A stretch of DNA of 64,000 bases from Agapetus fuscipes (taxonomy: Eukaryota > Arthropoda > Insecta > Trichoptera > Glossosomatidae). This document shows positions 35,418 to 46,240 of the stretch, in pieces (positions within the stretch are counted from its first letter, which is position 1; each line of letters opens with the position of its first letter). The notes below the pieces were generated by a model. It was not told the DNA's origin. It saw only the letters and a program-made list of their open reading frames with translations, and made no database searches. The stretch covers positions 19,143,298-19,207,297 of the forward strand of contig OX637342.1 of the NCBI GenBank assembly GCA_951799405.1. The letters run 5' to 3'. Position numbers and translations under genes: made by a program.

Positions 35418-35921
35418 TAGGGATGGGCAAACAAAAACAATCTATCGATATATATCGAATCGATATTTGTAAACACTATCGAAATATATGGAGGAAAAAT
35501 ATCGATATTTTTCCTCAATATATTCTGGTCGCTGGCGGGTAACGTCTCAAAATTTCGAAAAAATCTGTCTCCGGAGGGGGGTAGAAACGCGTTTCAAAAA
35601 AATATCGAAATTTTCTTCCAAAAAAATATCGGTCGCTGGCGGGTAACACCTCAAAATTTCGAATTTTTTTGGGTTAAAAATCTGTCGACGGGAATGAGGT
35701 AGAGGAGACATGCAATTTGCTACGTAAAAATGTTGGCTTCAAAACACAACCGCCTATTAAGTGCGGGGGGAAAGTCACATTTGCAAAAAAATATCGTTTT
35801 TGATACGATTTTGATACTTGAAAAACAATATCGAAATATCGATTATCGATATTTCTAATATCGATATTTAAAAAAAAAATATCGGTACTTTTGATATATC
35901 GATATATATCGCCCATCCCTA
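35418..35921. mobile_element. hAT MITE (504 bp) with intact target duplication
   Basis: Terminal inverted repeats TAGGGATGGGC / GCCCATCCCTA at 35418-35428 and 35911-35921 are flanked by the 8-bp duplication GGCAGCAC (35410-35417 and 35922-35929). An 8-bp duplication with TAGGGATGGGC-type ends is diagnostic of hAT. The interior is saturated with TATCGATA palindromes, including a perfect 26-bp palindrome at 35491-35516, and has an internal direct repeat of GGTCGCTGGCGGGTAAC (about 35527 and 35631). Non-coding. Confidence 0.9.
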
Positions 35922-35929
35922 GGCAGCAC

Positions 35930-36894
35930 TGATCAGACACGAGTTGACAGATGGTGACGCGCGCAAATCCAACCGGTGTAAGTCCAGGCAAGTTATTGTT
36001 TTAAATATTATTTTTGTGAAATACAAATTATAAATACTTTGTGTACAATATACTTAACGTGTTTAAGAATTAAGTCTAGTTTACGTATTTGTTCTTATAC
36101 CTACAGACAGAACACACAACACGAGTACCTACTGATATAACCTCAATAATTCACATGTTTGTTCCTAGCTATATTTTGTAATTCTATGTATTTGTGCTGT
36201 GGACGTTGTGATGCATTTGGTGCAGGTCACGTAGCTTAAATCAAACTTTTTGATTGACGGCTTCTGAAATACTCTTATTTTACAAATTGATTTTAAGTAG
36301 TTATATTATGTTATATTGTTATGTTATGCCGATTGGTTATGTCTCAGAAACTGCTATCGGAAATGTCCACATACATATCGCACGTTTAATAATGAAGAGC
36401 AATAACTCAAAAAACAAAAATGTTGGGAAATCACGTTTGAAGTTCAGACAACCAGTACAACTTGTATGGGATGAAAAAGGCGGCTGATGTTTTATCTCGG
36501 TCATATTCGTCCAAATTGAACGGCTGTCGCATTTTACCTATTCTTCTCGCATTTTTCTTGCGTTTTATTACAAAATCTCGATTTTCTCAATTTTCGAGTT
36601 ATTTCTCTTTATTATTAAGCGTGCGATATATGGTTAATTTGGTGGCTTTTATATTATATGTGTTTCCATGCATAACTCCTTACAGGGCAATCCGATATTG
36701 GTATTTTATAATATTTTCTTTAATAATTTCTAAGAAAACGGAGTACTCTGGAACAAATTTCTAAAAAGAAAATTAAAACTGTTTATAATGAAATCAGTAG
36801 GTACTTAGTGTATATTGCATCCTTAATTATAAATGTTTTGTAAGTATATAATTACTAAAAATAGCCTTGTTTTTTTGTTACAGAGCCGAAAGAC
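35930..36894. other. Spacer, no gene recognised
   Basis: Open frames at 36254-36487 and 36462-36764 are low-complexity and overlap each other. I see no splice context or family motif. Confidence 0.35.
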
Positions 36895-37255
36895 AAAGCA
36901 ACGGGGCCAGGGGAATAATATACCTGAGTGTGACTAGAAACATATGGCGAAGAAGATATAACTCCAAATTGTATAAGCTGTACCAGAACGCTGATGTGGT
37001 CCGCTCAATAAAGGTCAACAGACTGCATTGGCTGGGACACATTTAGCGAATGGACCATCATAGCCTGGAGAAGACGATTATGATGACGAACCCGGAGGGA
37101 CGGCGGACAGTAAGAAGACCACGTTCAAGATAGCTGGATGGAGTAGTGGTGGATTGCCGTGCAGTGAGACTGGAGGAGGAAGACGTTGGATAGACAGCGC
37201 TGGCCGCGGTTGCTGAGGGAGGTCGTGCCAATGATGATGATGATGTGACTATTAT
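36895..37255 (+). pseudogene. LINE RT C-terminal remnant with (ATG)n tail
   Basis: Translation shows RRYNSKLYKLYQNADVV, then VNRLHWLGHI, a stop, RMDHH and a degraded GRR..RPRSR region, ending in ATGATGATGATG. The order (RYN, L.WLGH..RM, GRP) is that of LINE RT C-termini. It has several stops. It may mask the downstream end of the neighbouring DRC4 gene. Confidence 0.75.
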
Positions 37256-37389
37256 AAAACTTTGTTACTACTATAAGCAAACTGTAAATAAAATAAAATA
37301 AAAATATTTCATCTTTTTATTCTAATTTTGTTTTTTTAAATATTATAATAATATCAAAAAAATTATATAATTTGCTGGAGCAAACATTT

Positions 37390-37575
37390 TGCAAGTTTGT
37401 CATAACAAGCTTGCGGGAACTTTGTTATGACAAAGTTGCTGGGAAACTAGAATGTTTGATTCAAACTTGCTTCAAGTGTATATACTTGCCATGGTGAACT
37501 TGCAGCAAGCCTTCACTTTTGACACATCAAACTTGTTGCAAGTCAGATTCAAGTTTAAAATGCTATCTGGGATGT
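37390..37575. repeat. Right part of the distant imperfect inverted repeat
   Basis: Many CAAACTTG/GCAAGTTTG motifs, ending TGCTATCTGGGA; inverted relative to 30815-30965. Confidence 0.4.
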
Positions 37576-37813
37576 GTATAAAACGTAAGGAGAATACATT
37601 TATAAATATAAGAATGACAATCTATCCTAATCAAATTTAATGGATAGCCTGATATATCTACTGGGGTAGGTAGCTAAAAAAAAACTAACTAGATTACTTA
37701 GTTGTTTTCTTTATTTAGTTCCAGTTTATGCCACAAAATTATTGATGTAACAATCACGATAAATAGTAATTTAAAACATTGATTAAATTGAAATTCAACA
37801 TCGTTACTTTTGT

Positions 37814-40162
37814 TCATGTACCTATTTCATCTCCACTGCAGTCAACGTATTGCTCTTTATCATGTTTAGCTTGAAGACGTTGCTCCAACATTGCCCCCCG
37901 CAAAGCTGTTCTTTGTTGTAATTCAAGAACCGCCTTTTCAAAATTACTTTTAAGTTCATCTCGTTCAGTTTGTATCTGAAACGTAAATTTGAATAAATAT
38001 TTTCCGTGGATGTCGGGAACACAAAAAAATACTGTCAACTGAGTGATAAAAAAGTATGCATTTATTCTTGAATTTTTTTTTATTAACACTAGTTGATATT
38101 GTTTATTTTCATAATACAGATATGTAAAATAAGTAAACAAAAATAACTTACTTCATCGAATCGAAGCTGGAGAATTTCGTAGTCCCATTTCAAAGCTTCG
38201 TGATGTTTTTCCAAAGCTGAGAGAATCTTAGTTTTACTCTGAAGCAAAAAAAAAAGATTATTTTAACATAGTGCACATTTAACCGTTATTTTATAGAAAT
38301 CCTAGCTGAAAATATAGGTGTTAACTTCATAAAAAGGGCACAAATAATTCAATTACCTTGAGTGCCGCTCGGTCTCTATCGTGTCTTTGTCCTCGGCGTT
38401 TGAGTTCAGAAGCTTCTTCTTTTGCAGCCTGCAGAGGCTCCTCTAAGCGACGCGCCTCCGCCACAGCATCCGCACACGCTTTTTCAGCGCGACCGCGGGA
38501 ACGCTGGGTTTCTTCCACCTGGGTCTGAAAAAGTATCGTTATAAAACTCGAGAAAAAGGTGAGTCAGTGATTAACACTTTTGAAGCTGGCAACCACAGAA
38601 AAAAGGGAATCACAGATAATAGAAAGAGATTTAATGGGTACACAACAGGAGAAGAGTTATAGGTACCTACTACAGCGCTCGCACTTACGTATTTTTAAAG
38701 AAGGGATTGATAAGTTAAAAGAGCCACCTTTAAGCTGCTGATAAGTCCCAAATTATTGAGAGTGATATCATTGTAGTAGTTCTTGAGGTCAGTAAAAGCT
38801 TGGTCGTGTTTGTGCATGAGATCATCCAGCTGCTTGTTCTTGCGCTGTTCCACCTCCACCATGTCCATCTTATTCGCCACAGACAACTCTTCAACGGACT
38901 TCTGAAGCCTCGCCTCTGCAGAAGAGGAAATCTCTCGCACTCGGGTTTCGAACTCAGAGCGGACCGCATGCAGCTCCTCGGCATGCGCCTGAAACAATTA
39001 CAGATGTTTCATTCGTGATAGTTGATACACAATGCATTTTTTTAGTTTTCAGCACATCTGAACTAGGAATAACTGGAGTGTTAAAATATCACGATGGTTC
39101 TAAGCAAAAAAGAATGCCCAACCCTCACCAGCTTGACTTTCCTCATTTCCTCCTGCGCGGCTCTCTGCCCCTCATTGAGTTGCTGCACCAGCTCCCGTTT
39201 GTCTCTCAGCAGCTGCGCCTCCTGGGCCGCGTGGTGCGCGTGGGCGCTCTTAAGGGCGGCCTGCGCCTCCGCCTGCAAGGCGCACTTCTCTCCTTGCTGC
39301 TCCAAGCAAAGATGCTTCACTTGCTGAATGTGCGTCTTAGCGGCTTCTTCAGCTGCTTCCATGCATTCCTCCATCTCACGCTCCTTATTCCTAAAATAGC
39401 AGGTAGGTAAATAAGAAGTAAAATAGTAAATTAATAGATACAAAAATACTCTGCCCCATTGAAGTAAGTGTGGCCAGTCCTTATGCAGAATTGCCTTTAA
39501 TTGATTTTTATCCTTCCACCCCTTTGAACAAGTTCAACCGCAAGGGGATAAATATGTGTCTGCAAGTGTTTCCACCATGTTTCCGCATAACCCGTAATTC
39601 CGTATGTGGAAACACATACACCCACTTACTAATGCACTCGCACTTGCCCTGTCTGAATGGCGGGCAAGAGGTTGAATGACTAATGCATATTATATTTTCA
39701 CCTTATTTCAGTGCGCAGTTCTTCTAATTGAGTTTTTGTAATCTCCCAAAACGTTCGTATCTTATCCCTCTCGAGTTGAAAGAAATTTCTTTCTTCCCGC
39801 TCCCTATCAAGTTCTTCTTTCACCCTCATTGTGAACTGCTCCAGCTTTTCTCGGGTCATTTCTGAAGTATCAACTCCATCAATTACTGCCGCTGAAAATA
39901 TAAAGAAATTAATAAAGTAACTATATCCTTTTGCTACGTAGGTACTAAGTACTTAGTTTTTATAACAAAAAAATACTTTATAAATAGGCAAGGATTTGGC
40001 AATAAAAAGAAAATTGTACAGTTTTTACCTCCTTGCTTCGCCTTTTTTGGAGGCTGAAAAAATAAAAATATATTTCATATGGATTTAAAGATTAAATAAA
40101 TACTTATATAAGTAACATTTTTTTTGTGAAATTTGAAATCTTATCAAAGAAATCATTACCAT
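37814..40162 (-). CDS. Dynein regulatory complex subunit 4 (DRC4/GAS8 family), 8 coding exons
   Basis: Predicted coiled-coil subunit of the nexin-dynein regulatory complex of motile cilia and sperm flagella. Exons, 5' to 3' on the minus strand: 40162-40160 (only ATG, then GTAATG), 40053-40029, 39891-39702, 39390-39129, 38988-38728, 38524-38357, 38238-38152, 37975-37814. All boundaries are GT/AG and all phases agree. The product begins MPPKKAKQG and has the family blocks [45 protein letters not shown] and TERDEL. It is 385 residues if it ends at the TGA at 37814-37816, about 90 short of the vertebrate 478. The match stops at LEQRLQA and the rest is unlike the family. AG|GTACAT near 37820 could be a donor to a C-terminal exon further downstream. 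Confidence 0.92.
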
Positions 40163-40634
40163 TTTTGTAAATTTCTTTATTTATGCTTGAGGAGAAATAA
40201 ACCTGTTTTCCACTAAACGACTGAAAGATATTTTATTTCTAAAAATTATAATCAATAAAATAATAATGGTTGCTTAGCAATGGCTCATGTTGGATTTTTC
40301 TTTTCTTGTTGATGGCAATATTAATGCTGTGATAGTCACAAACTGTTATTCCCAATAATCTGTGCGATGGATTTTTATTTCAATATATTCCCGAAGAATC
40401 TTCTTCAAACAATAGTTCTAAAACATATAAATCACTGCATATGAATTTTACATCAAATTTGTAGGAAGAGATCAACGAATCAATTTAAATACTCAAAATC
40501 CGATATTAAAAAAATAATGCCAATGTAAGGAAACTTGTTGATCAGCTACAGCATTGTCAACTTCATTCTAGTTTTTGAGGTTATCGGTAATTTTTTTGAT
40601 ACATTTCGTTTGTTTTTTCATCAAATACCAAACA
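40163..40634. promoter_or_regulatory. Shared head-to-head promoter interval of DRC4 and SAP18
   Basis: The two start codons are 472 bp apart and divergent, so both 5' UTRs and promoters should lie here. No TATA box or other element could be fixed by eye. Confidence 0.5.
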
Positions 40635-41200
40635 ATGGCTGGTGTAGAATCAATGATCGTTGAAGATAGTAAACCTCTGGAAAAGCCGGTGGACAGAGAA
40701 AAGGTAATTTCATTGATACAATGTTTACATATACATTCTGACAGTTGACAGTCAAATTTTTAGTTGTTAAACTTTTCTGTTTATTTTAGACTTGTCCACT
40801 TCTATTGCGGGTATTCTGTTCCACGGGCCGCCACAACTCCACCGGAGATTACGCGCGCGGAGGAGTACCACAGAACGAACTCCAAATCTACACTTGGTTG
40901 GACGCCACTCTTCGCGAGTTGACTTCCCTGGTGAAAGAAGTGAATCCAGAGACGCGGAGAAAGGGAACCTACTTTGACTTTGCGCTCGTCCAGCCCGACA
41001 TGAGGTCTCCAACGTACCGCATGCGAGAGATTGGCGTCACTTGCTCCGGGCAGCGGGGGACTGACGACAACAAGACTCTCGCTAACGCCAAGTTCTGCAT
41101 TGGGGACTACATGGACATCTCCATCACGCCCCCTAACAGGATGCCGCCCCCCATGGGCATGCGCCGCCCACAGCATTTCAATAATAACAGGTCCTATTAA
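40635..41200 (+). CDS. Bin1: Histone deacetylase complex subunit SAP18
   Basis: Predicted small ubiquitin-fold subunit of the Sin3-HDAC corepressor and of the ASAP/PSAP splicing-associated complexes in the nucleus. Exon 1 is 40635-40703 (donor AAG|GTAATTT) and exon 2 is 40790-41200 (acceptor ATTTTAG), phase 0. The 159 residues compare with 153 in human. Conserved segments are MIVEDSKPLEKPVDREK, CPLLLRVF, GRHN, LQIYTWLDATLRELT, LVKEVNP, RRKGTYFDFALV, IGVTCSGQRGTDDNKTL, FCIGDYMDISI, and a Pro/Met-rich C-terminus ending in an asparagine/arginine tail. Bin1 is the Drosophila name of this family. It is divergently paired with DRC4 and convergent with the cuticular protein gene. AATAAA signals follow near 41416. 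Confidence 0.97.
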
Positions 41201-41328
41201 GATATTTCACTCTAACACGTTGACTGCCACCTACGTTTTAAGAAGTCCCTTAAACGATTAAGTTTTATATTTTTTATGGTTTCTGTATTAACACTAAAAA
41301 TTCATTGTTAATCCTTGCTGTAGGTATA

Positions 41329-41458
41329 GGACTTCAAAGAACAAAGTTATATTTTTAGAAACACTGTTTTTATTTCACTCATTTACTTATTTTATTTTTG
41401 TAGATAAATTTACTAAATAAAAACAGTGTTTCAAAAAATATTATTTTTGTCCTTGAAG
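41329..41458. repeat. Foldback in the SAP18 3' flank
   Basis: Arms AGGACTTCAAAGAACAAA and TTTTGTCCTTGAAGTTT, with inner arms GAAACACTGTTTTTATTT / AAATAAAAACAGTGTTTC, pair across a 40-nt loop. If transcribed it is a long hairpin in the 3' UTR that contains the AATAAA signal in one arm. It could equally be a small MITE. Confidence 0.7.
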
Positions 41459-42681
41459 TTTTATATAGAAAAGATAGAATATTATTTTATTCCTTGAATT
41501 TGAACTATTTTTTTGTTTGTTTTTTAATAAATTTTCTGTTCATGCAGCATTGATTTTTTGTTCATTTCTCAAAAGCCATCTATCAATATTAGCACTGATG
41601 TATTTTAGGTTTAATCGTAGCTGCACAAAAATGTCAAGTAAACACAGGACGAGATAACTCGTAGTTGGCGTCCCAGAGAAGAACGCAGTCTTCAAGTTAT
41701 CTCATAGTTGGCAGTCAACGTGCTAAGTTTCTTTTCACACGATTCAGTCTGGTGTTCGGATCAGAAGTCCAACAGTGTATGCGAATGTATGTCATCTTTC
41801 ACTCAGTTTGTGCAGCGGTCCCATAATTTCATGACCGAATTGGACGGTGTGAAAAGGAGTAACCGTAACACCACACTCAAATCATTCAATAAATACTTGT
41901 ACCTTATAAACTTTGTTGTATGTTTATTGTACGGCAAACATCTGTCAATTTTGGTTAATTGCATTTCAATTGAACTCAAAGAAAACCTAAATATGGGTCA
42001 AAATATTTGCAGGTACTTTTTTTTGTATTCTTATCTGAAATATTTAAGTGAAATATAAGATTGAGTGAATGATTGAACCTCTTGGTTCTGCGGTGTTTCA
42101 ATTGAAAACTTTTCTTGTAATGTGAAGTATTTGTTTTGTTATTTTGAGTGGCTGTTGTATTAAAAATTAAGATTCATTTAACATAAGTACCTAATTAAAT
42201 TGTAGATTTATGTCAGTAAAGTTTGTAAAAAATACAATTCTTGTTTTATTGAATTAATAACAAAATGACTTTTTAGTATGTTCTTACTTACCTTTATTGG
42301 ATTTGATGAACTTCTCCACCATTTGAGTTATCATTAAATACTTCATAGGTATCACTTCCCATAAGTAAATGCAAAGTTTTTTTTTTTAGTATTTTATTAT
42401 AAATAGTTTTTATTACATACTAAATCATACAAAAATTATATTTATCAATCATGAACTTTCAGGATTTATTTCTTACATATTTTGTTAAGAATGAAAGCCA
42501 AGATAATCTCTTCCTGTCTTAACCTAGCAAGGTGCTCATTACGAAACACGAGAAGTACACAAAATGGCATTACATAAGTTACAGGGTAAAGGAGGGGACC
42601 GTGAAGACCAGAATTAGTAACTGATGATGTGAATTTACAATTTGGATGGAATTTAGGTGGGAGGTTATGGAACAGGTTTGT
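41459..42681. other. Convergent 3' flank of SAP18 and the cuticular gene
   Basis: AT-rich, mostly unique. An open frame at 41708-42058 has no recognisable motif. The segment TTCTTTTCACACGATTCAGTC near 41728 appears to be part of a diverged inverted structure, but I could not pair it fully. Confidence 0.35.
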
Positions 42682-43791
42682 TTAACTTCTGTTCTGGGCT
42701 TGTCTGTGGGGCCTCCTTGATTTATTCTTTCCCATATTAGCTAAGTCTACAATAATGCCGTTGGGCAGGACAGCCTTGTTCTCCTGATAGTCCACGAAGC
42801 CTTGCTGTTCCTCCTGTTCTTTGTTCTTGTCGCAGGGGTTTCCAGTTTCATATGTGTACTCCCTCTTCATGCCGTCAGGATCGACATATCCATACCGCCC
42901 CCTCGTCACACAATCAATCCCGATGACTTCTTCCTTGAATGAACCGTCATCGTTTTCAAATCCCCACGTGATGCTGCCGTCAGGGTTGTCATCTCTGTAC
43001 TTCCTGATGACCTGTGCCACGGGTTTCTTTTCTCTTTGATGGGATGAGTGCTTCTGTGGTTGCGCTTGCTGCTGCTGCTGCTGTTGTGGTCTTGCTGGAG
43101 GGTTCCTGAACACCTGCTGCCTCACGGGCTCCTCTTGTTCATCGTCCAGCTGTGGTCTTGGCTCAGGTCTGAACTGTGGCCTCGGGGGTCTGTATGAGAT
43201 GGGAGCTAACCTGGCAGGCTGCGCTTTAGCCGGAGCTTCATACTTCACAGGCGCGGGAGTGGGAGGGCTTTGAGGTCTGACGGGCTGCGGCAGCCTGATG
43301 GGTTCTTGTCTAACTGGAGCTTGTTGCAACAGTGGGAAAGATGTTGGGTAGTTGAGAGGTTTGCTTAGAGACGGGGTTGGGCTTGCGTAGATTTGAGGCA
43401 AGTCATCGTCTTGAGCTAACTGCTGTGGGCTGTTGAATGGGGAAGCGCTGGAGATGTAGGTCTGCTGCGTGCTCGGGACATCAGGGATGTCGTTCTCTGG
43501 GTCTTCGGTGACAGGCTTAGGGGATTCCTCTAAGGCTTGCAGATAAGGAGTGGGGGACGGGGCGGACTTGAAGCTGCCTGCCCTCTGTTGTCCCGGCCTC
43601 CTGAGCCGTGGCGCCCCCTGTCCTGGTCCCAGCAGGCCCTGCTGCTGCTGTGGTTGAGGCTGCAGCACGCGCCCCTGACGGAAGTTGCCGGGCTTGGGTC
43701 CCAGCGCGATGGCTCCTGGGATCTGGAACCTGGCGGGCACGGGGCCTTCTCCATATTGGGCGAGAGCTCCGCACACACAGGCGAGTAGCAA
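42682..43791 (-). CDS. RR-type cuticular protein (chitin-binding 4), signal exon missing
   Basis: Predicted secreted structural protein of chitinous cuticle. The visible last exon begins at 43791 after the acceptor CTGTTTCCAG and opens with the end of a signal peptide (LLLACVCGALA, cleavage expected before QYGEG). The codon at 43791 is TTG, so the true ATG lies in an upstream exon that I could not find. Of 369 residues, about 250 are a Pro/Gln/Arg-rich spacer with a polyQ run (CAG repeats near 43070-43093). The chitin-binding domain follows at about residues 265-335, with PDGSITWGFENDDGSFKEE, GRYGYVDPDGMKREYTYETG and a cysteine pair (IDCVTRG, GNPCD), then LPNGIIVDLANMG and a basic tail. The domain cysteines are unusual for classic RR-1/RR-2. 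The subclass cannot be settled by eye. Confidence 0.9.
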   Translation of the reverse strand: MLLACVCGALAQYGEGPVPARFQIPGAIALGPKPGNFRQGRVLQPQPQQQQGLLGPGQGAPRLRRPGQQRAGSFKSAPSPTPYLQALEESPKPVTEDPENDIPDVPSTQQTYISSASPFNSPQQLAQDDDLPQIYASPTPSLSKPLNYPTSFPLLQQAPVRQEPIRLPQPVRPQSPPTPAPVKYEAPAKAQPARLAPISYRPPRPQFRPEPRPQLDDEQEEPVRQQVFRNPPARPQQQQQQQAQPQKHSSHQREKKPVAQVIRKYRDDNPDGSITWGFENDDGSFKEEVIGIDCVTRGRYGYVDPDGMKREYTYETGNPCDKNKEQEEQQGFVDYQENKAVLPNGIIVDLANMGKNKSRRPHRQAQNRS

Positions 43792-44296
43792 CTGGAAACA
43801 GAATAAACCACTATAAAACTATTGCTCTCAAATACCTTGTGTGCTCACACGTTCCCATAATTCATAAAAGGAGTTTTATTTTTCATTCAGCTTGATGTCT
43901 TTTTTTGGAACAAAAGCAGCATTAATTTTGATTTTGTGTCGAAACAATCTTAAAGCAGAAACCTGAATTATGGATCCAGACACATTTTTTCTTCACATAA
44001 TTATTTTGTTTCCGTCTCAATTTCTACATACAAGTACGTACCTATACTTTTTATCATGAAGTGATTCAGGGAAAGACAGGAGCAGCTGTTGACAAATATG
44101 TGAGGGCGCAGAACTACACGGTACCTACTTCAATTATATGCAAACAGAGTAAACCTCAAATACTAACACATCTATGCTACTTAGATTGATGATTACTTTT
44201 CTGGAAATGTACTTTATTTTTAAAGTGAATAATAATTGATAAAGTAGGTACCTACATACTGGATAGAGAACATACTAAAGGCTATTTTTGATAAGA
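43792..44296. other. Probable first intron of the cuticular gene
   Basis: No repeat or exon is recognised. The missing signal-peptide exon should be on the minus strand somewhere above 43800. Confidence 0.35.
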
Positions 44297-45044
44297 CGTC
44301 CCTTTAGTGCTTGTTTGTCCTATCTCCGACAGTGGTAATTTCACATGAACAATGTCTATGATGTTTAAACATCTTGACATTTTTCAAGACTCATTACTAA
44401 CCTACCGTAATAAATTGAGATATTTTTCAACTCCCTTCAATTCCTTCCCCTAATCCCCTCAATCAATCTTACACACATTAATCCCTCCTTTTCCGCATTT
44501 TCTACTTCAATTTCCTTTTACTCATTTTCTACCTTCAATTTCCTTCTAATTTACTTTGTTATATTCACTCTGTTAAAACTACTTTACTTACATACCCCCG
44601 ATTTTTTCACTTATTGTTAAAAAAATTCTCATACCCTGTTTCTTTCTTTTTTGCTATTCTTAACTTTGTTACCCTTATACCTGCTCAACATACTGATTAC
44701 ACTACAAGAATATCTTTAAACTATTTAAATTTGAAGAAAACAACTTTGGCTAACACTAATTTTAATGAACACTATGTATTCACACTCATAAAGCTGTAGT
44801 TTTCTGAAATGAAATAAATAAATAAATAAAAAAAAAAATAAATAAATGTGTGCTGGACCTATGTGTCTTATAAATACTGGAAATTTGTTTTGAAAATATT
44901 TAAAACGACTCTCACATTATCGTGTTAATTGTTTTTCTCTTAGCTCAGATTGTGTAGAATGTGATTCTTGAGACAAATTAATTTAAAGGTCATCTTTGCA
45001 TCGAATGTTCACTAGGACAAACACAAACAAGCACTGAGGGGACG
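44297..45044. mobile_element. MITE with CGTCCC(C)TTTAGTGCTTG ends, split by a LINE tail
   Basis: Ends CGTCCCTTTAGTGCTTGTTTG and CAAGCACTGAGGGGACG are inverted. Internal blocks (GTGTCTTATAAATACTGG; GTGTAGAATGTGATTCTTGAG) match reversed copies at 48165-48798 and 54672-54913. The inserted stretch at about 44396-44850 is pyrimidine-rich and ends in (AAATAAAT)n. Confidence 0.65.
44396..44850 (+). repeat. LINE 3' UTR-like insertion with (AAATA)n tail
   Basis: Runs of CTCCCTTCAATTCC and TACTTCAATTTCC, then ATGAAATAAATAAATAAAT, typical of the 3' end of CR1/Jockey-type LINEs. The frame at 44614-44799 is not convincing as a protein. Confidence 0.45.
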
Positions 45045-45099
45045 AAAAGGCAACCAATCAAATCGATGCCTTCGATAATAATAATATAAGGATGATTTA

Positions 45100-46240
45100 T
45101 TTGGTGAGCGCTGTTTTTGTGTGTATCACACCTCAAGAGCCCTCTGCGAGCTTGGTCGTCGCTGTAGAAAGCGCCAATTCTCAAGCAAGACCCAGTTGTT
45201 GTAAGGTTGGAAGAAGCCTTTCGACTATTCCACATTGCAATTATATCATGACTTTCCGGTGCTAACAATTGACCAATTGTATAAGAGAGCGGCTCTCTAC
45301 CAAGTTCATAAGGATTACTTTATCCACGGATATAATCCGGGGGATATTGTAATCCCGAGTGGTAGATCGCGTAGAGAGTCGCTTCTAATCAAAGTTCCTA
45401 GAAAGAATACAGCAACCGGCCAACATCACTACGATTATTTGGGTGTAAGGTGGTACAATGCACTTTTTTCCAGGTATAAGCATGATAAGCACGCAGATCC
45501 TAGGGCCATTAAGTGCATGATCAGCAAATATTTGAAGGAGGTGTAAATGGTTGAGTGTTTATATTTGATTGGTTTTTTGTATATTATTCTTATCATTATT
45601 ATTTTTGTTATTTTTTTCATATATCTACATGTGTGTATATATGTATAATTCCTATTTCTGTATTTTCTATTTAAACATGTTACCTCTTTATGTTATTTTA
45701 TTTTATTTTTTGTCTTTCTGTTTTTGCTGAGTAAACGACTAAATGGTGTATATATTATTTTTGTTTTTTATGATTTTTATCTATTAAGTGATTAATTTTA
45801 AGTTAAGATAAGTTGGAATCCTCCCCAAAACACAAGCTATGCTTACTTTGGGGAGTATTTATTGTAATTAGATTTTTAAAATTTATTTTTATTGTAATAC
45901 TTTGTACATATTGATAAAAAACAATAAAGACCTTATGAACCTTTCAGTGGACCGGTCTTTGGTAAAGGTTTATGATTTTTTTTCAACTCAGCGAAGAGCA
46001 CATTTGGAAATATAAATGGTATATTTTTGTGCTCCACCGGGATTCGAATCCACAACCTTCCATTTACGAGTCCGAAGTATTGCCACTGGACTACGGACCG
46101 GTCCAAGAAATGCCAACAACACGTGGTGTACCTGAGCGGTCACCCATCCAGGTAACATCTGCGCCGAATGTTGCTTAATTTCGGCGATCTGATGAGAACC
46201 GGTGCTTTCAACATGGTATCGTCGTTGACAAATATATGAA
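45100..46240 (-). mobile_element. Composite 5S rRNA-tRNA SINE, copy 1, split by a LINE
   Basis: Read on the minus strand from about 46237, the head is 5S rRNA-like: CATGTTGAAAGCACCGGTTC, TTAAGCAACATTCGGCGC and GGATGGGTGACCG, ending CACGTGTTGTTGGC. A tRNA-related unit follows (A box CCGTAGTCCAGTGGCA, B box GGATTCGAATCCCGG) and then the body. The body is interrupted by a + strand LINE at 45223-45936 with a near-perfect duplication (GAAGCCTTTC / GAACCTTTC). It continues at 45100-45212, where the poly(A) end is missing. Confidence 0.85.
45223..45936 (+). pseudogene. 5'-truncated LINE: RT C-terminus and 3' UTR
   Basis: The frame 45235-45546 reads RT C-terminal residues (KRAALYQVHKDYFIHGYNPG, VPRKNTATGQHHYDYLGVRW) and stops. 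A 390-bp AT-rich 3' UTR ends at ACAATAAAGACCTTAT. It is inserted in the SINE. I infer LINE origin from position, duplication and 3' structure; the clade is not assigned. Confidence 0.65.

Noticed and set aside
39015..39410. 131-codon + strand frame over DRC4
   Set aside because: It crosses DRC4 exon-intron borders in antisense and has no motif.
43537..43895. + strand and alternative-frame ORFs over the cuticular gene
   Set aside because: They are shadows of the GC-rich cuticular exon on the minus strand.
46100..46237. 5S rRNA gene
   Set aside because: The sequence is diverged and joined to a tRNA-like unit and SINE body, and both copies share that architecture.
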